Below are positions 1-8,215 of a stretch of DNA of 64,000 nt, one piece after another. The stretch lies in contig CAOJUB010000001.1 in NCBI GenBank assembly GCA_948443805.1, positions 186,001 to 250,000 on the forward strand. Reading direction: 5' to 3'. The stretch comes from an uncultured Clostridia bacterium (GTDB lineage: Bacteria; Bacillota; Clostridia; Oscillospirales; UBA644). Position 1 is the stretch's first letter; every line of letters starts with the position of its first letter. Made by a program: the position numbers and the translations under genes. The notes beneath the pieces are model-generated. The model had not been told where the DNA came from, made no database searches, and was given only the letters and a program-made list of their open reading frames with translations.

Positions 1-60
1 GAAAAAGGCATGACGGCGGTTCTGGAAAAAGGATTTCGGTTTCTTCGCGCCGGCATATAA
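1..60 (+). CDS. C-terminal end of an unidentified protein (partial)
   Basis: Frame 1 is open from the window edge to a TAA at 58-60, giving 19 residues that contain two Gly-Phe/Gly-Met type turns and no stop. The codons look like those of neighbouring genes and the frame is convergent with spmB. Too little is visible to name a family. It could also be a chance open frame, because 60 bases is weak evidence. Confidence 0.4.
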   Translation, partial: EKGMTAVLEKGFRFLRAGI

Positions 61-101
61 AATTTTTCAGTTTTCGGATTGTTTCTGCCTGCCGTGTTTT
101 G

Positions 102-605
102 CTAAAAGAAAAAGGAAGTTACCCGGCAGGCAATAAAAACGGTCGCGGCATCGCAGAGCAGGGCGCAGAACAGAATTTTTCCGACCTGATCGGTCAGTTT
201 TCCGAGGTATACGCTGATGGTATAAATCGTTGTTTCACTCGATGCCGACAAAACCGCGGCTAATATGGCAATTCGGCTTTCCGCGCCGTAACCGGATACA
301 ATGTTTTCCAGCATGGCAAGGCTTCCGGAACCGGAAAACGGTTTCAGGAGCGCCAGCGGCAGGATTTCCGAGGGAATCCCGATTTTTTCTGTCGTCGGGG
401 CGATCCATGAAACGGCCAGTTCCAGCAGATGAGAGGCTTTGAGCATTTCGATCGCCGTCAGTACGAGGATCAGGATGGGCAGAATGGACAGCACCGTTGA
501 AAGCCCATTTTTTACCCCTTCGGAAAAGGCGGAAAGAATATCGACTTTTTTAGCTGCGGCAACAATCAGAATCAAGGCGATAATGCCCGGTATGATAATG
601 GACAT
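102..605 (-). CDS. spmB: Spore maturation protein B (nucleoside-recognition/Gate domain membrane protein)
   Basis: This 167-residue, very hydrophobic protein has about four to five membrane segments and the Gate-domain pattern of SpmB: a Lys-Pro-Phe-Ser-Gly-Ser-Gly-Ser stretch near residue 88 and a Ser-Ser-Glu-Thr-Thr stretch near residue 122. Family members are about 175 residues, so it is full length. In Bacillus subtilis SpmA and SpmB act together in spore-core dehydration; the transported substrate is not established. It lies 40 bp downstream of spmA on the same strand, the usual order, so the two probably form one operon. Its presence suggests spore-forming ancestry, although these genes also persist in non-sporulating Clostridia. 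Confidence 0.88.
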   Translation of the reverse strand: MSIIIPGIIALILIVAAAKKVDILSAFSEGVKNGLSTVLSILPILILVLTAIEMLKASHLLELAVSWIAPTTEKIGIPSEILPLALLKPFSGSGSLAMLENIVSGYGAESRIAILAAVLSASSETTIYTISVYLGKLTDQVGKILFCALLCDAATVFIACRVTSFFF

Positions 606-645
606 AGCGATGACGGTCCCTCTCTTTCTTGATTGGGGAGTGTTT

Positions 646-1245
646 TTATATTCGGTTCAATCGTTTGGTTTTTCCTGCCTTTTTCTTCTCTTTCGGGAAC
701 AGGAACCATACCATAGCAATCCCAAATAAGCAGGAAAGCCCCTGGGTAATCAGAACCGGGAGGATGATTTTTGACGGATTTGTCATTCCGTTTGCCTGAA
801 GCACTGCCATAACGGTAGAAGGAATGATTTGTACGGAGCAGGTGTTCAGAAGGATAAACACAGCGAGCGACCGGGTAATTTTCCCTTTGTATAGAAGCGA
901 AGCGCCTTGGATTCCGAACGGCGTAGCGGCGTTGCCGAGGCCGAGCATATTGGAAGACAGGTTCATGGAGATCGCCTCTTTGGCTTCGGGGTTGTTTTTT
1001 GCCGCCGGAATCAGCCGGTCGATGATTGGGGAAAGCGCTTTGGATACCGCGGCGGTTATGCCTGCTTTTTGCGCCACATTGGCAAGGCCGCAGAAAAAAC
1101 AGATACTGCCGCAGATTTTCAGGCAGAATTCCACGGCGTTTTTTCCGCCGGAAAGCGCGCCGGTGCAAAGTGCTTCCAGATTTCCTGAAAAAAACGCGCA
1201 GATCAGCGCGCAGACACAAAAAATTGCAATAATGGTTCCGAGCAT
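646..1245 (-). CDS. spmA: Spore maturation protein A (nucleoside-recognition/Gate domain membrane protein)
   Basis: From the chosen ATG at 1245 the protein is 199 residues, matching SpmA (about 195). The frame stays open upstream to 1293, but that would add an N-terminal tail unlike the family, and a purine-rich AAAGGCGG lies just before the chosen start. It has several membrane segments and the Gate signature with Gly-Leu-Gly-Asn-Ala-Ala-Thr-Pro-Phe-Gly near residue 106, where the family carries its Asn-rich loop. It is first gene of the pair with spmB. The expected role is spore-core dehydration, but activity in this organism is inferred only from homology. Confidence 0.88.
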   Translation of the reverse strand: MLGTIIAIFCVCALICAFFSGNLEALCTGALSGGKNAVEFCLKICGSICFFCGLANVAQKAGITAAVSKALSPIIDRLIPAAKNNPEAKEAISMNLSSNMLGLGNAATPFGIQGASLLYKGKITRSLAVFILLNTCSVQIIPSTVMAVLQANGMTNPSKIILPVLITQGLSCLFGIAMVWFLFPKEKKKAGKTKRLNRI

Positions 1246-1432
1246 GGAAAAACCGCCTTTCGTTGGTTGAAGGAAAGCCCTGTAAGATACCATATTCGCA
1301 AATGTTTTTTTCTATGACAATATGGCAGTTTATCATAAAAAATAGTATTTGAATTTGAGTTGCCGAAAAGCACGTTGTAAATACTGACTTTTTTTCCTAT
1401 TAACACACTTGAATACACAACGATTATTGATT

Positions 1433-1462
1433 TTATGGTGCCAAAATGGTTCCCGAATTTAC
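1433..1462 (+). repeat. Left copy of an imperfect 30-bp direct repeat flanking the 1.4-2.3 kb island
   Basis: The 30 bases match 2294-2323 at 23 of 30 positions. The shared core reads TGGTGC-N-AAAATGGT-N-CCC. The pair brackets about 860 bp that hold a short pyrophosphatase-like gene and otherwise non-coding AT-rich DNA. This is compatible with the ends of an old integrated element, but no recombinase is present. Confidence 0.4.
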
Positions 1463-1576
1463 TGCGGCAATATAAAATGATACAAGCAGATGTAAAGACA
1501 AAAACGATGATAGATAAATTCACAGCTTTGTGCTATTATCATAGAAATTGGTAAATATGAATTTGGAGGAGATTTC

Positions 1577-1924
1577 ATGCACAGATTTGATAATCGTTTC
1601 TGGCGTGCATTAGATGCCTTAGTTAGCAAATCAGAAATCATCATAGATAGGCCAAAAGGAACCGCACATCCTAAATATCCTGATTTCATTTATAAAGTCA
1701 ATTATGGGTATTTGAAAGATACAGCATCCATGGATGGCGCAGGGATAGATGTATGGGTCGGAACGAATGGGAAAAATATAGATGCTATTATGTGTATTGT
1801 TGATTTGATGAAAAGGGATTCTGAAATTAAAATACTGATAGGTTGCACGGAAGAAGAAAAGGCTATTATATACGAAACCCACAATGAAACACAGTACATG
1901 AAAGGAATTCTAATTCGTCGATAA
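1577..1924 (+). CDS. Short inorganic-pyrophosphatase-like protein
   Basis: The 115-residue product has family I inorganic pyrophosphatase features: Asp-Arg-Pro-Lys-Gly near residue 24, a Tyr-Pro then Asn-Tyr-Gly-Tyr-Leu block near residues 34-47, and Asp-Gly-Ala-Gly-Ile-Asp-Val-Trp-Val-Gly near residue 54. Full soluble pyrophosphatases are about 170-180 residues with more metal-binding Asp residues after this block. Those are not evident here, so hydrolase activity is uncertain. The start is supported by GGAGGAG about 7 nt upstream. The gene stands alone in a region more AT-rich than its neighbours and bracketed by an imperfect direct repeat, which suggests acquisition. It could act on another phosphoanhydride or be a degenerate remnant. 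Confidence 0.65.
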   Translation: MHRFDNRFWRALDALVSKSEIIIDRPKGTAHPKYPDFIYKVNYGYLKDTASMDGAGIDVWVGTNGKNIDAIMCIVDLMKRDSEIKILIGCTEEEKAIIYETHNETQYMKGILIRR

Positions 1925-2498
1925 TTTTATATTTGTGAGTGCATTCCCAACAAGTAAAAACGAAAGACATTTTTACGGAAAGGGTCCCCCTTTCCTATGC
2001 TTGCTACGGAACATTTCATTTGGTGCGTCGGTGTTTCCCATGCTTTTTTAAATCGCTCATATTTTGTATGGAATGGGGGACAGGAAAGGAGCGGAAGGGA
2101 ACGGATAGCATTCCTCTTTGAGGTGTTACGCAGTAAAAAGGCGTTTTCACAGGAAAAGGTATAAACATTGTCTGCTGGTTTTGGTGTCTGCAAAGCCTTT
2201 GTTTTCAAGACGTATAGAACCTCTATTGCGTAACTATGCTGTAAAAACAAGGGGGTGTAGTAACACCGCCTGATATGCCTGGGCATGTCTTATTTGTGGT
2301 GCTAAAATGGTGCCCAGCCTTACAAAATTAACCTATGCGGAGATATGACAAGAAAAATGACGATATGCAAAAAAGCCTTATTTTAAGCTGTTTTCAAGAT
2401 ATGGTATAAACAGTTATAAGGGCGTATAAAAAGCTTTTCATCTATCTAATCAATAAAAAATAGAATTGGTTGCTGAAAACAGCAGAACGGAGAGAAGA
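1925..2498. other. Non-coding AT-rich stretch between the pyrophosphatase-like gene and tatD
   Basis: Open frames here have no convincing ribosome site or recognisable domains. The right member of the imperfect direct repeat lies at 2294-2323. No tRNA, terminator with a clear U-tract or promoter with good spacing was found. It may be remnant DNA of a mobile element. Confidence 0.4.
2294..2323 (+). repeat. Right copy of the imperfect 30-bp direct repeat
   Basis: This is the partner of 1433-1462 in the same orientation, with 23 of 30 bases identical including TGGTGC, AAAATGGT and a final TTAC. See the left copy for interpretation. Confidence 0.4.
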
Positions 2499-3260
2499 AT
2501 GTTTTTTGATTCTCATGCGCATTTGGATGATTCCCGTTTTGATTCCGACCGGGAAGCGGTTATTCTTTCTTTGCAGGATAAAGGAATCGACGGATTTATC
2601 AATATCGGTTCCAGTTTGGAAACATCGGCGTTTTCGGTTTCTCTGGCAGAACAGTATCCTTTTGTTTATGCCGCAGTCGGAATTCATCCGGAGGCGGCCG
2701 ACCGGGTGGATTCCGCGTTGCTTGAAAAAATAGCGGCGCTGCTGGATCATCCGAAGTGTGTGGCGTTAGGTGAAATCGGGCTGGATTTTCACTATGATTC
2801 GCCGGAAAAAGAGGTGCAGCTGAAGGCCTTTGAGGCACAATGCGCCATGGCGGCCGAAGCGAACATTCCCGTTATTATTCACGACCGGGAAGCGCATCAG
2901 TTCTGTTTTGAAATGGTGAAAAAATACGGGCTTCACGGTGTGTTTCACTGCTTTTCCGGTTCGGCTGAAATGGCGGAAGAATTAGTGAAAATTGGGTTTT
3001 ATCTGTCATTTACCGGCGTTTTGACCTTTAAAAACGCTAAAAAAGCGCTGCTCGCCGCAGAAAAAGTCCCCCTTGACCGGTTGATGATCGAAACTGACTG
3101 CCCCTATATGACGCCTGAACCTTACCGAGGAGAGAGAAACGATCCTTCTTTTGTTCGCTTTGTCTGTGAAAAATTGGCGCAGGTCAAAGGCGTTTCTCTG
3201 GAACAGGCGGCGCTGGCGACAAAGCAAAACGCAGCGCGGCTTTTCGGTCTGCATTTCTGA
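2499..3260 (+). CDS. tatD: TatD-family metal-dependent hydrolase
   Basis: The 253-residue product has the complete TatD set: Asp-Ser-His-Ala-His-Leu at residues 4-9 (first metal pair), Gly-Glu-Ile-Gly-Leu-Asp near 88, Ile-His-Asp-Arg-Glu near 128, His-Cys-Phe-Ser-Gly near 153, and Glu-Thr-Asp-Cys-Pro-Tyr near 202 with the catalytic Asp. The family are TIM-barrel nucleases acting 3' to 5' on single-stranded DNA or RNA, and some act on D-aminoacyl-tRNA. The ATG at 2499 is preferred over an upstream TTG because family members start directly before the Asp-Ser-His block and a purine-rich site precedes it. It lies about 60 bp upstream of an RNA methyltransferase gene and may be cotranscribed with it. 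Confidence 0.92.
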   Translation: MFFDSHAHLDDSRFDSDREAVILSLQDKGIDGFINIGSSLETSAFSVSLAEQYPFVYAAVGIHPEAADRVDSALLEKIAALLDHPKCVALGEIGLDFHYDSPEKEVQLKAFEAQCAMAAEANIPVIIHDREAHQFCFEMVKKYGLHGVFHCFSGSAEMAEELVKIGFYLSFTGVLTFKNAKKALLAAEKVPLDRLMIETDCPYMTPEPYRGERNDPSFVRFVCEKLAQVKGVSLEQAALATKQNAARLFGLHF

Positions 3261-3319
3261 CGGAATAAAAAACAGATTGCCGGAGACAGTATGGAATTTT
3301 TCTGACGGGGGGATTTATA

Positions 3320-4477
3320 ATGGAACAATATACTTTGATTGCTACAACGGCTTTCGGGCTGGAGGGCGTAACGGCGCGGGAGCTTTCCGATCTTGGTTAT
3401 TCGGATCTTCGCGTGGAGAACGGACGGGTTATTTTCCGCGGCGGAAAAGCGGATATTGCCAAAACCAATCTGTGGCTCCGCACTGCCGACCGCATTTTGA
3501 TTCAGACAGCAGAATTTCATGCCGTTACGTTTGAGGAACTTTTTCAGGGAACAAAAGCCGTTGCCTGGGAGGATTATCTTCCGGCGGACGCCGAGTTCCC
3601 GGTGACGGGGCGTTCGGTTCGTTCCGGCCTTTTTTCTGTTCCCGACTGCCAGGCGATTGTGAAAAAAGCGGTGGTTGAACGGCTGAAAACCAAATATCAC
3701 TGCGATTGGTTTCCGGAAACCGGCGCAAAATATAAAATAGAGGTCGCGCTGCTCAAAGATACCGCATCGCTGACCATTGATACCACCGGGTTAGGGCTGA
3801 ATAAACGCGGGTATCGGAGTCTTGCCGGTCCGGCACCGATCAAAGAAACCATGGCGGCCGCGCTGATTCTTCTTTCCTATTGGAAAGACCGCCGGCTGCT
3901 GGTCGACCCTTTCTGCGGCAGCGGAACCATACCGATTGAAGCGGCGATGATTGCCATGCGCCGGGCGCCCGGCTTAAAGCGTTCATTCCTTTGCGAAACC
4001 TGGCCTGATTTTTCTCCTGCAGTTTTTGCCCGTGTTCGGGAGGAGGCCAACGATTTATACCGGCGGGATTTTCAGCCGGATATTCATGGCAGCGATCTGG
4101 ATCCCAAAGCGGTGGATCTGGCGATTCTGCATGCAAAAGAAGCGGGTCTGGAAAACCGGATCTTTTTTAAGCAAATGGCGGTGGCCGATTTTTACTCAAA
4201 AGAGCCTTTTGGTTTTGTGATTACCAATCCGCCTTACGGGGAACGATTGGGGGAAGTCCGGCAGGTAGAGCGGCTTTACCGGGATTTAGGAAAAATTTAT
4301 ACGAGGCTGGATAACTGGTCGCTCTATCTGATTACAGCCAATCCGGATTTTGAAAAGCTGTTCGGCCGGAAGGCCGATAAGCGCCGGAAATTATATAACG
4401 GCCGGTTGGAGTGCCAGTATTATCAGTATTTAAGTAAAGAAAAACCGCCCAGAGAAATGCTTGAAAAATGGCGGTAA
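3320..4477 (+). CDS. THUMP-domain class I SAM-dependent RNA methyltransferase (RlmL/YpsC-like)
   Basis: The 385-residue product has an N-terminal RNA-binding THUMP region (about residues 1-160) and a C-terminal UPF0020 methyltransferase domain. Visible motifs are Asp-Pro-Phe-Cys-Gly-Ser-Gly-Thr near residue 195 (SAM motif I), Gly-Ser-Asp-Leu-Asp near 259, and Thr-Asn-Pro-Pro-Tyr-Gly-Glu near 304, the NPPY catalytic motif of N2-guanine methyltransferases. The family includes the N-terminal half of E. coli RlmL, which modifies G2445 of 23S rRNA, and Bacillus YpsC. This protein matches the shorter Firmicutes form without the second methyltransferase module. The exact target base is inferred. The gene ends before a bidirectional terminator. 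Confidence 0.9.
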   Translation: MEQYTLIATTAFGLEGVTARELSDLGYSDLRVENGRVIFRGGKADIAKTNLWLRTADRILIQTAEFHAVTFEELFQGTKAVAWEDYLPADAEFPVTGRSVRSGLFSVPDCQAIVKKAVVERLKTKYHCDWFPETGAKYKIEVALLKDTASLTIDTTGLGLNKRGYRSLAGPAPIKETMAAALILLSYWKDRRLLVDPFCGSGTIPIEAAMIAMRRAPGLKRSFLCETWPDFSPAVFARVREEANDLYRRDFQPDIHGSDLDPKAVDLAILHAKEAGLENRIFFKQMAVADFYSKEPFGFVITNPPYGERLGEVRQVERLYRDLGKIYTRLDNWSLYLITANPDFEKLFGRKADKRRKLYNGRLECQYYQYLSKEKPPREMLEKWR

Positions 4478-4481
4478 AAGG

Positions 4482-4510
4482 AAAAACCCCCTTTGACAGA
4501 AGGGGGTTTT
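4482..4510. terminator. Bidirectional intrinsic terminator between convergent genes
   Basis: AAAACCCCCT and AGGGGGTTTT form a stem of about nine pairs around a short loop, with T-runs on both sides. It serves the methyltransferase gene (+) and the SGNH hydrolase gene (-). Confidence 0.85.
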
Positions 4511-4527
4511 ATAGGTACAGGCAGTTT

Positions 4528-5247
4528 TCAGACTGCCGCAGGAGTAGGTTTGGTTTTCAGCAGAGAAAGGGTATCGGCTATTTTTCTTCCGATAATCTGC
4601 TGTCCGTCACTGTTGGGATGAATGCCGTCAAAGCAGAGCAGGCCTCCGATTTTCCGGTTTTCCAGAAAAGCGCCGCGCAGATCGATAATCGGGCAGTTTT
4701 CTTCTATAGCGATCCGTTCGATCTGCCGAGAGTAGCGTTCCTGATATCGGTAAATGGTGGTGATATCCCCGAGCCATTTTAGTATGTTGGCCTTGTTCAG
4801 GCCGCCGCCCGAGCAGAACCAATTAAAATACCGCTCCGGGTCAATTGGGGGAAGATTGGTCAGAATCGGAAGAATGCCTCTTTTTTTCAAATTTCTTATC
4901 ATCGACCGGTAGATCGCCGTGAATTCTTCAATCGGCGTATTCGGCAGATGTTCCCGGTTCGGTTCTCCGGAAATTTCCGCCCATTTAAAATCGCAGTCGT
5001 TTCCTCCGAAATCCATCAGAACGGCATCACAGCAGAGCCCTTTTTCCAACGCTTTTTCAAGCATTTCTGCCCCTTTGGTAATGGTGCATCCGAATTTGGA
5101 GCAGTTTTCTATCTCAATATTGTATTTTTGTTCGATTTCCGCAAGGCCGATCCGGTTATTGACGCAGTATTTTTTATTTTCAAAATTCAGCTGAACCCCT
5201 TTCAGGATCGAATCTCCGTAAAGCTTTAATCTTTTTATGAAATCCAT
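4528..5247 (-). CDS. SGNH/GDSL-type hydrolase, cytoplasmic
   Basis: The 239-residue product carries the four SGNH blocks: Tyr-Gly-Asp-Ser-Ile near residue 10 (nucleophile Ser), a Lys-Phe-Gly-Cys block near 51, Gly-Gly-Asn-Asp near 81, and Asp-Gly-Ile-His-Pro-Asn near 210 (catalytic Asp and His). The family hydrolyses esters and acetyl groups on lipids or carbohydrates. No signal peptide is seen, so it acts inside the cell or on imported substrates. GGAGG lies 5 nt before the start, and a consensus promoter lies at 5288-5316. It is transcribed alone. Substrate is unknown. Confidence 0.82.
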   Translation of the reverse strand: MDFIKRLKLYGDSILKGVQLNFENKKYCVNNRIGLAEIEQKYNIEIENCSKFGCTITKGAEMLEKALEKGLCCDAVLMDFGGNDCDFKWAEISGEPNREHLPNTPIEEFTAIYRSMIRNLKKRGILPILTNLPPIDPERYFNWFCSGGGLNKANILKWLGDITTIYRYQERYSRQIERIAIEENCPIIDLRGAFLENRKIGGLLCFDGIHPNSDGQQIIGRKIADTLSLLKTKPTPAAV

Positions 5248-5287
5248 ATAGCCCTCCGTAAAAATGGAACATCTGGTTTCTGATACT

Positions 5288-5316
5288 ATTATAAACTATT
5301 TTAATTATTTTGTCAA
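5288..5316 (-). promoter_or_regulatory. Sigma-A promoter of the SGNH hydrolase gene
   Basis: On the minus strand TTGACA (5311-5316) and TATAAT (5288-5293) are separated by exactly 17 nt. Both hexamers are perfect consensus. The leader to the ATG at 5247 is about 35 nt. Confidence 0.85.
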
Positions 5317-5355
5317 GAGGTGAATGTGACTATTTGTTGAATTCTTTCAGGCTTC

Positions 5356-5384
5356 TTGACATTTTTTCTTTAATATGGTATACT
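5356..5384 (+). promoter_or_regulatory. Sigma-A promoter of the DUF1836 gene
   Basis: TTGACA (5356-5361) and TATACT (5379-5384) are separated by 17 nt, with an extended -10 TG one base upstream. It drives the gene that starts at 5467. Confidence 0.85.
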
Positions 5385-5466
5385 GTTAAGCATCAGCAGG
5401 TCTTGTTTTTCGGGGGCGTTGTCCCTTATTGTCTGTTTTTGTCGATGACTTGCAAAGGAGTTTTTT

Positions 5467-6045
5467 ATGGAAAAAAATAATATTTTTCCCGGCGGAGAGC
5501 CGCCCCGTTTTCCCAGGTGGGACGATTTACCCGATATTGAACTGTATATGGATCAGGTGATCGCCCTGATGAGTAAATATTTTGAAATGCTTGGTCTGCA
5601 GGATGATAAAGCGCTGACGCCTTCCATGATAAACAATTATGTGAAAATGGGCGTTCTTCCTTCACCGGTGAAAAAGAAATATTCCAAAAACCATTTGGCG
5701 CATTTATTTATTATCTGCATGTTGAAGCAGGTTCTTCCCCTGCAGGGAATCTCCGCGCTAATCAAAGCGCAGCTGCGGGGAAAAAGCGAACAGCAGCTGT
5801 TTGATTGCCTTTCGCTTGCCTATGAAGATATTTTTACCCGGGAAATGAAAGAATATTCAGAGTTGTTTGATTGCCTTGCCGCAGAGGAATCGGATTTAGA
5901 ATCGGTCTTTTCTATGTTTGCGTTCCGTGCGGCCGCTGTTTCCAATTATGCGCGGATTGTGTCGGAGCGCGCGGTTTCTTCGATTGACGAAAAAGATCAG
6001 CCCGAAGAGAAAACGGAAAAGAAAGAGAAGCCGGAGAAAAAATAA
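5467..6045 (+). CDS. DUF1836 domain protein, probable MerR/HTH-like regulator
   Basis: The 192-residue product has the DUF1836 layout: an N-terminal Pro-rich segment followed by a predicted helix-turn-helix-like core. The core includes Leu-Thr-Pro-Ser-Met-Ile-Asn-Asn-Tyr-Val-Lys near residue 56 and Lys-Tyr-Ser-Lys-Asn-His-Leu-Ala near 74, which resembles the winged helix of MerR-type regulators. The C-terminus is a charged Glu/Lys tail. The family is widespread in Firmicutes and is thought to bind DNA, but no target is established. A consensus promoter lies upstream and a strong terminator follows, so it is a single-gene unit. An AAAGGAG site precedes the ATG. Confidence 0.85.
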   Translation: MEKNNIFPGGEPPRFPRWDDLPDIELYMDQVIALMSKYFEMLGLQDDKALTPSMINNYVKMGVLPSPVKKKYSKNHLAHLFIICMLKQVLPLQGISALIKAQLRGKSEQQLFDCLSLAYEDIFTREMKEYSELFDCLAAEESDLESVFSMFAFRAAAVSNYARIVSERAVSSIDEKDQPEEKTEKKEKPEKK

Positions 6046-6059
6046 AATAATTTTTTGTT

Positions 6060-6090
6060 AAGGCGGCCGCTTTTGCGGCCGCCTTTTTTT
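6060..6090 (+). terminator. Intrinsic terminator after the DUF1836 gene
   Basis: AAGGCGGCCGC and GCGGCCGCCTT pair perfectly around a TTTT loop and are followed by a run of T. Confidence 0.92.
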
Positions 6091-6241
6091 ATTGTTCGAT
6101 TTTACTTAACAATTTTCTATATCGCTTATCCACATAATAACTTGAAACAGTTATGTATATATTTCTCCCAATTCTATATAATAATGTGTATCAGTATAGC
6201 TTACGCATATAAGATATAGAAATGATAGGAGGAAATCAGGT

Positions 6242-6580
6242 ATGATCGATAAAAGAATTGGAAAACGGATTAAGGAATGTCGGGAAAAACTGCATTTAAC
6301 GCAGGAGAAATTTGCGGAAAAAATCGGCGTGGCGACAAATTATATTTCAACGGTGGAACGCGGCGCTTCTTTTCCCCGGTGTGAAAAACTGATTGCCATT
6401 CTCAACGGGCTTGAGGTTTCCTCTGCCGATGCGGTTTTCTGCGATGTTCTGACCCATTCCCACGGTTACCGTGAAAGCTGCCTTTCCGAGGAATTGTCAA
6501 AACTTCCGCCGGAAGAGCAGAAACGGATTCTTGACGTTATGGAGGTCCTGATTAAAGAAGCTCTTTTGCGGAACAGCTGA
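6242..6580 (+). CDS. XRE-family helix-turn-helix regulator
   Basis: The 112-residue product has a lambda-repressor-like HTH at residues 5-60: Ile-Lys-Glu-Cys-Arg-Glu then Thr-Gln-Glu-Lys-Phe-Ala-Glu-Lys-Ile-Gly-Val and Ile-Ser-Thr-Val-Glu-Arg-Gly. A short acidic C-terminal segment may mediate dimerisation. No metabolite-binding domain is visible. AGGAGGAAATCAGGT before the ATG supports the start. It is flanked by terminators and is monocistronic. Whether it controls neighbouring envelope genes or itself is unknown. The 150 bp upstream are AT-rich but show no promoter with good spacing. Confidence 0.9.
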   Translation: MIDKRIGKRIKECREKLHLTQEKFAEKIGVATNYISTVERGASFPRCEKLIAILNGLEVSSADAVFCDVLTHSHGYRESCLSEELSKLPPEEQKRILDVMEVLIKEALLRNS

Positions 6581-6590
6581 ACGGTAAAAG

Positions 6591-6625
6591 AAAAAATCTC
6601 CGGCTCTTCTCTGTCGGAGATTTTT
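6591..6625. terminator. Bidirectional intrinsic terminator
   Basis: AAATCTCCG and CGGAGATTT pair around a 12-nt loop, with A-run before and T-run after. It separates the XRE regulator (+) from the envelope cluster (-). Confidence 0.82.
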
Positions 6626-6632
6626 CGTTATT

Positions 6633-8153
6633 CTAAGCTTTTTTCCTGCGGAAAATTCCGCCGATTTCTTTTCTGAACATCAGCAGCACGCAGAGACCTG
6701 CGGTGAGCAGGAAATGAGGCTGGATCAGCAGGGCAAAGGTGTGAGAAAACGACGTTCGCGGCACAATATACATCATGCTGAACATAACCAGAAAACAAAC
6801 GGACAGGAGATTGGACTGGCGGATTGCCAGAGGAGCGAGAAGCAGTACCATACCGATGATTAGATTGACAATGATAACGCCCGCATATCCGAAATCGATA
6901 TATCCTTCCGCGATATAGCAGCTGTCATAGCCCTCGCCGTTCAGATACTGTTCTTCACCGAAAGTAAGATAAGAAAGGGAGTTGCCCATAATATGGCTTT
7001 TTTCCGGCGTCTCTGCCGTTCGCACGGAATAATCATCGGTGTGAAAGAGTTTCTGCGCGATTACGTTGCAGTGCAGATAATCGGTGACAACGCCGACGCT
7101 GTAAATTTTTGAATCCTTGTTCGGAAACTGATCCATATATTGATAGGAGTATGTCAGGGCGGAATAGGAGACCCCCTGTTTATAAAGAAAATCTTCGACG
7201 ATATCCGTAGCGGACATTTTTTCTACGCTGCTGTAATCGCTTTGACGCAGATAGCTCATGGCGCCAAGGCCGATCAGCAATACCGGGATCATGCATACGA
7301 TCAGGATTCTTTCCAATAATCCGATCCATTTCTCCGTCCGGCTGCAGAAATGCCGCAGGCAGAAATAAAGAAAAGCGAAAAGCGCGGCCGACATCAGCCC
7401 CATTCTTGCGCCCAGAAGGAAGGAGGGCAGTTTTGTCAGCAGATACAGGCAAAGCGCCAAAATGGTCATTTTCTTTTTCGGGAAAGTGGCAAGATAGGCG
7501 CAGAGGAACGGCAGCATCAGGCCTTCAAGCAATGTAATGAACAGATTGTCGATTTTTTGATAAACGTAAATTTGTTCGTAGGGTTTATCCTGCATATGGA
7601 TAAACATATCCAGTTCAATGAACATTGCGGCAAGAAAACAAATGCAGAAAGCGATAAAAAATATTTTCCGGATCAGCGGATCGCGCAGGCGCGGTTCTTT
7701 TTGTTTACGGGATTCTTTTTTCAGCAGCGGCTTTTCCAGCAGCCGGGTATACAGATGACTGGCAGCCAACAGAACGAACAAAGAGAGAAAGAGAGTGATT
7801 ACCGATAACTGAACGGGAATCGGCTGAAAGTTTTTCCACCATTCGGCCTGATTCAGCATATCGATTGTTGGCCTTACGATCAAAAACAAAAACATTGCCA
7901 GCTGAAAAAACAGCAGGAAAAAGCGATCTTTAAAACGGATCAGGCTATTGAGCACCGAGAATGTCCACAGGATAACAACAGCGGTCAGCATCAGGTTGTA
8001 GTCGATCCAGACATAGCCGGTTACCAGAATGGCGGAAGAAACGGCCGCCGCTGCAGCTGAGATATAGACGTCATATTTTTTGAGTGCGGAAAGAACCCGG
8101 TTCAGGAAGTTTTTGATTGTTGGAAATATCGGTTTTTTTTCTTTTTGTTTCAT
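6633..8153 (-). CDS. Polytopic membrane protein, probable O-antigen/oligosaccharide repeat-unit polymerase
   Basis: The 506-residue protein has about a dozen hydrophobic segments from residue 29 to 500, with one large loop near residues 300-400 lying between membrane segments. This is the organisation of Wzy-type polymerases. No soluble catalytic domain is visible. It is the last gene of a minus-strand cluster after two glycosyltransferases and a CDP-glycerol transferase, which supports a role in joining glycan repeat units of a surface polysaccharide at the outer face of the membrane. GGAG precedes the ATG. Sequence similarity among polymerases is low, so the assignment rests on topology and context. 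A flippase gene is not present in this cluster. Confidence 0.65.
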   Translation of the reverse strand: MKQKEKKPIFPTIKNFLNRVLSALKKYDVYISAAAAAVSSAILVTGYVWIDYNLMLTAVVILWTFSVLNSLIRFKDRFFLLFFQLAMFLFLIVRPTIDMLNQAEWWKNFQPIPVQLSVITLFLSLFVLLAASHLYTRLLEKPLLKKESRKQKEPRLRDPLIRKIFFIAFCICFLAAMFIELDMFIHMQDKPYEQIYVYQKIDNLFITLLEGLMLPFLCAYLATFPKKKMTILALCLYLLTKLPSFLLGARMGLMSAALFAFLYFCLRHFCSRTEKWIGLLERILIVCMIPVLLIGLGAMSYLRQSDYSSVEKMSATDIVEDFLYKQGVSYSALTYSYQYMDQFPNKDSKIYSVGVVTDYLHCNVIAQKLFHTDDYSVRTAETPEKSHIMGNSLSYLTFGEEQYLNGEGYDSCYIAEGYIDFGYAGVIIVNLIIGMVLLLAPLAIRQSNLLSVCFLVMFSMMYIVPRTSFSHTFALLIQPHFLLTAGLCVLLMFRKEIGGIFRRKKA

Positions 8154-8215
8154 ACGGTCTCCGTTCCGCCGCCTTGACTGCGGCTTGATTTTTGTTGTTT
8201 GGGTGGGGTTGAAGA

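Noticed and set aside
1927..2286. Minus-strand open frame of 119 codons in the island
   Set aside because: Composition and lack of start context do not support a gene; no domain is recognised.
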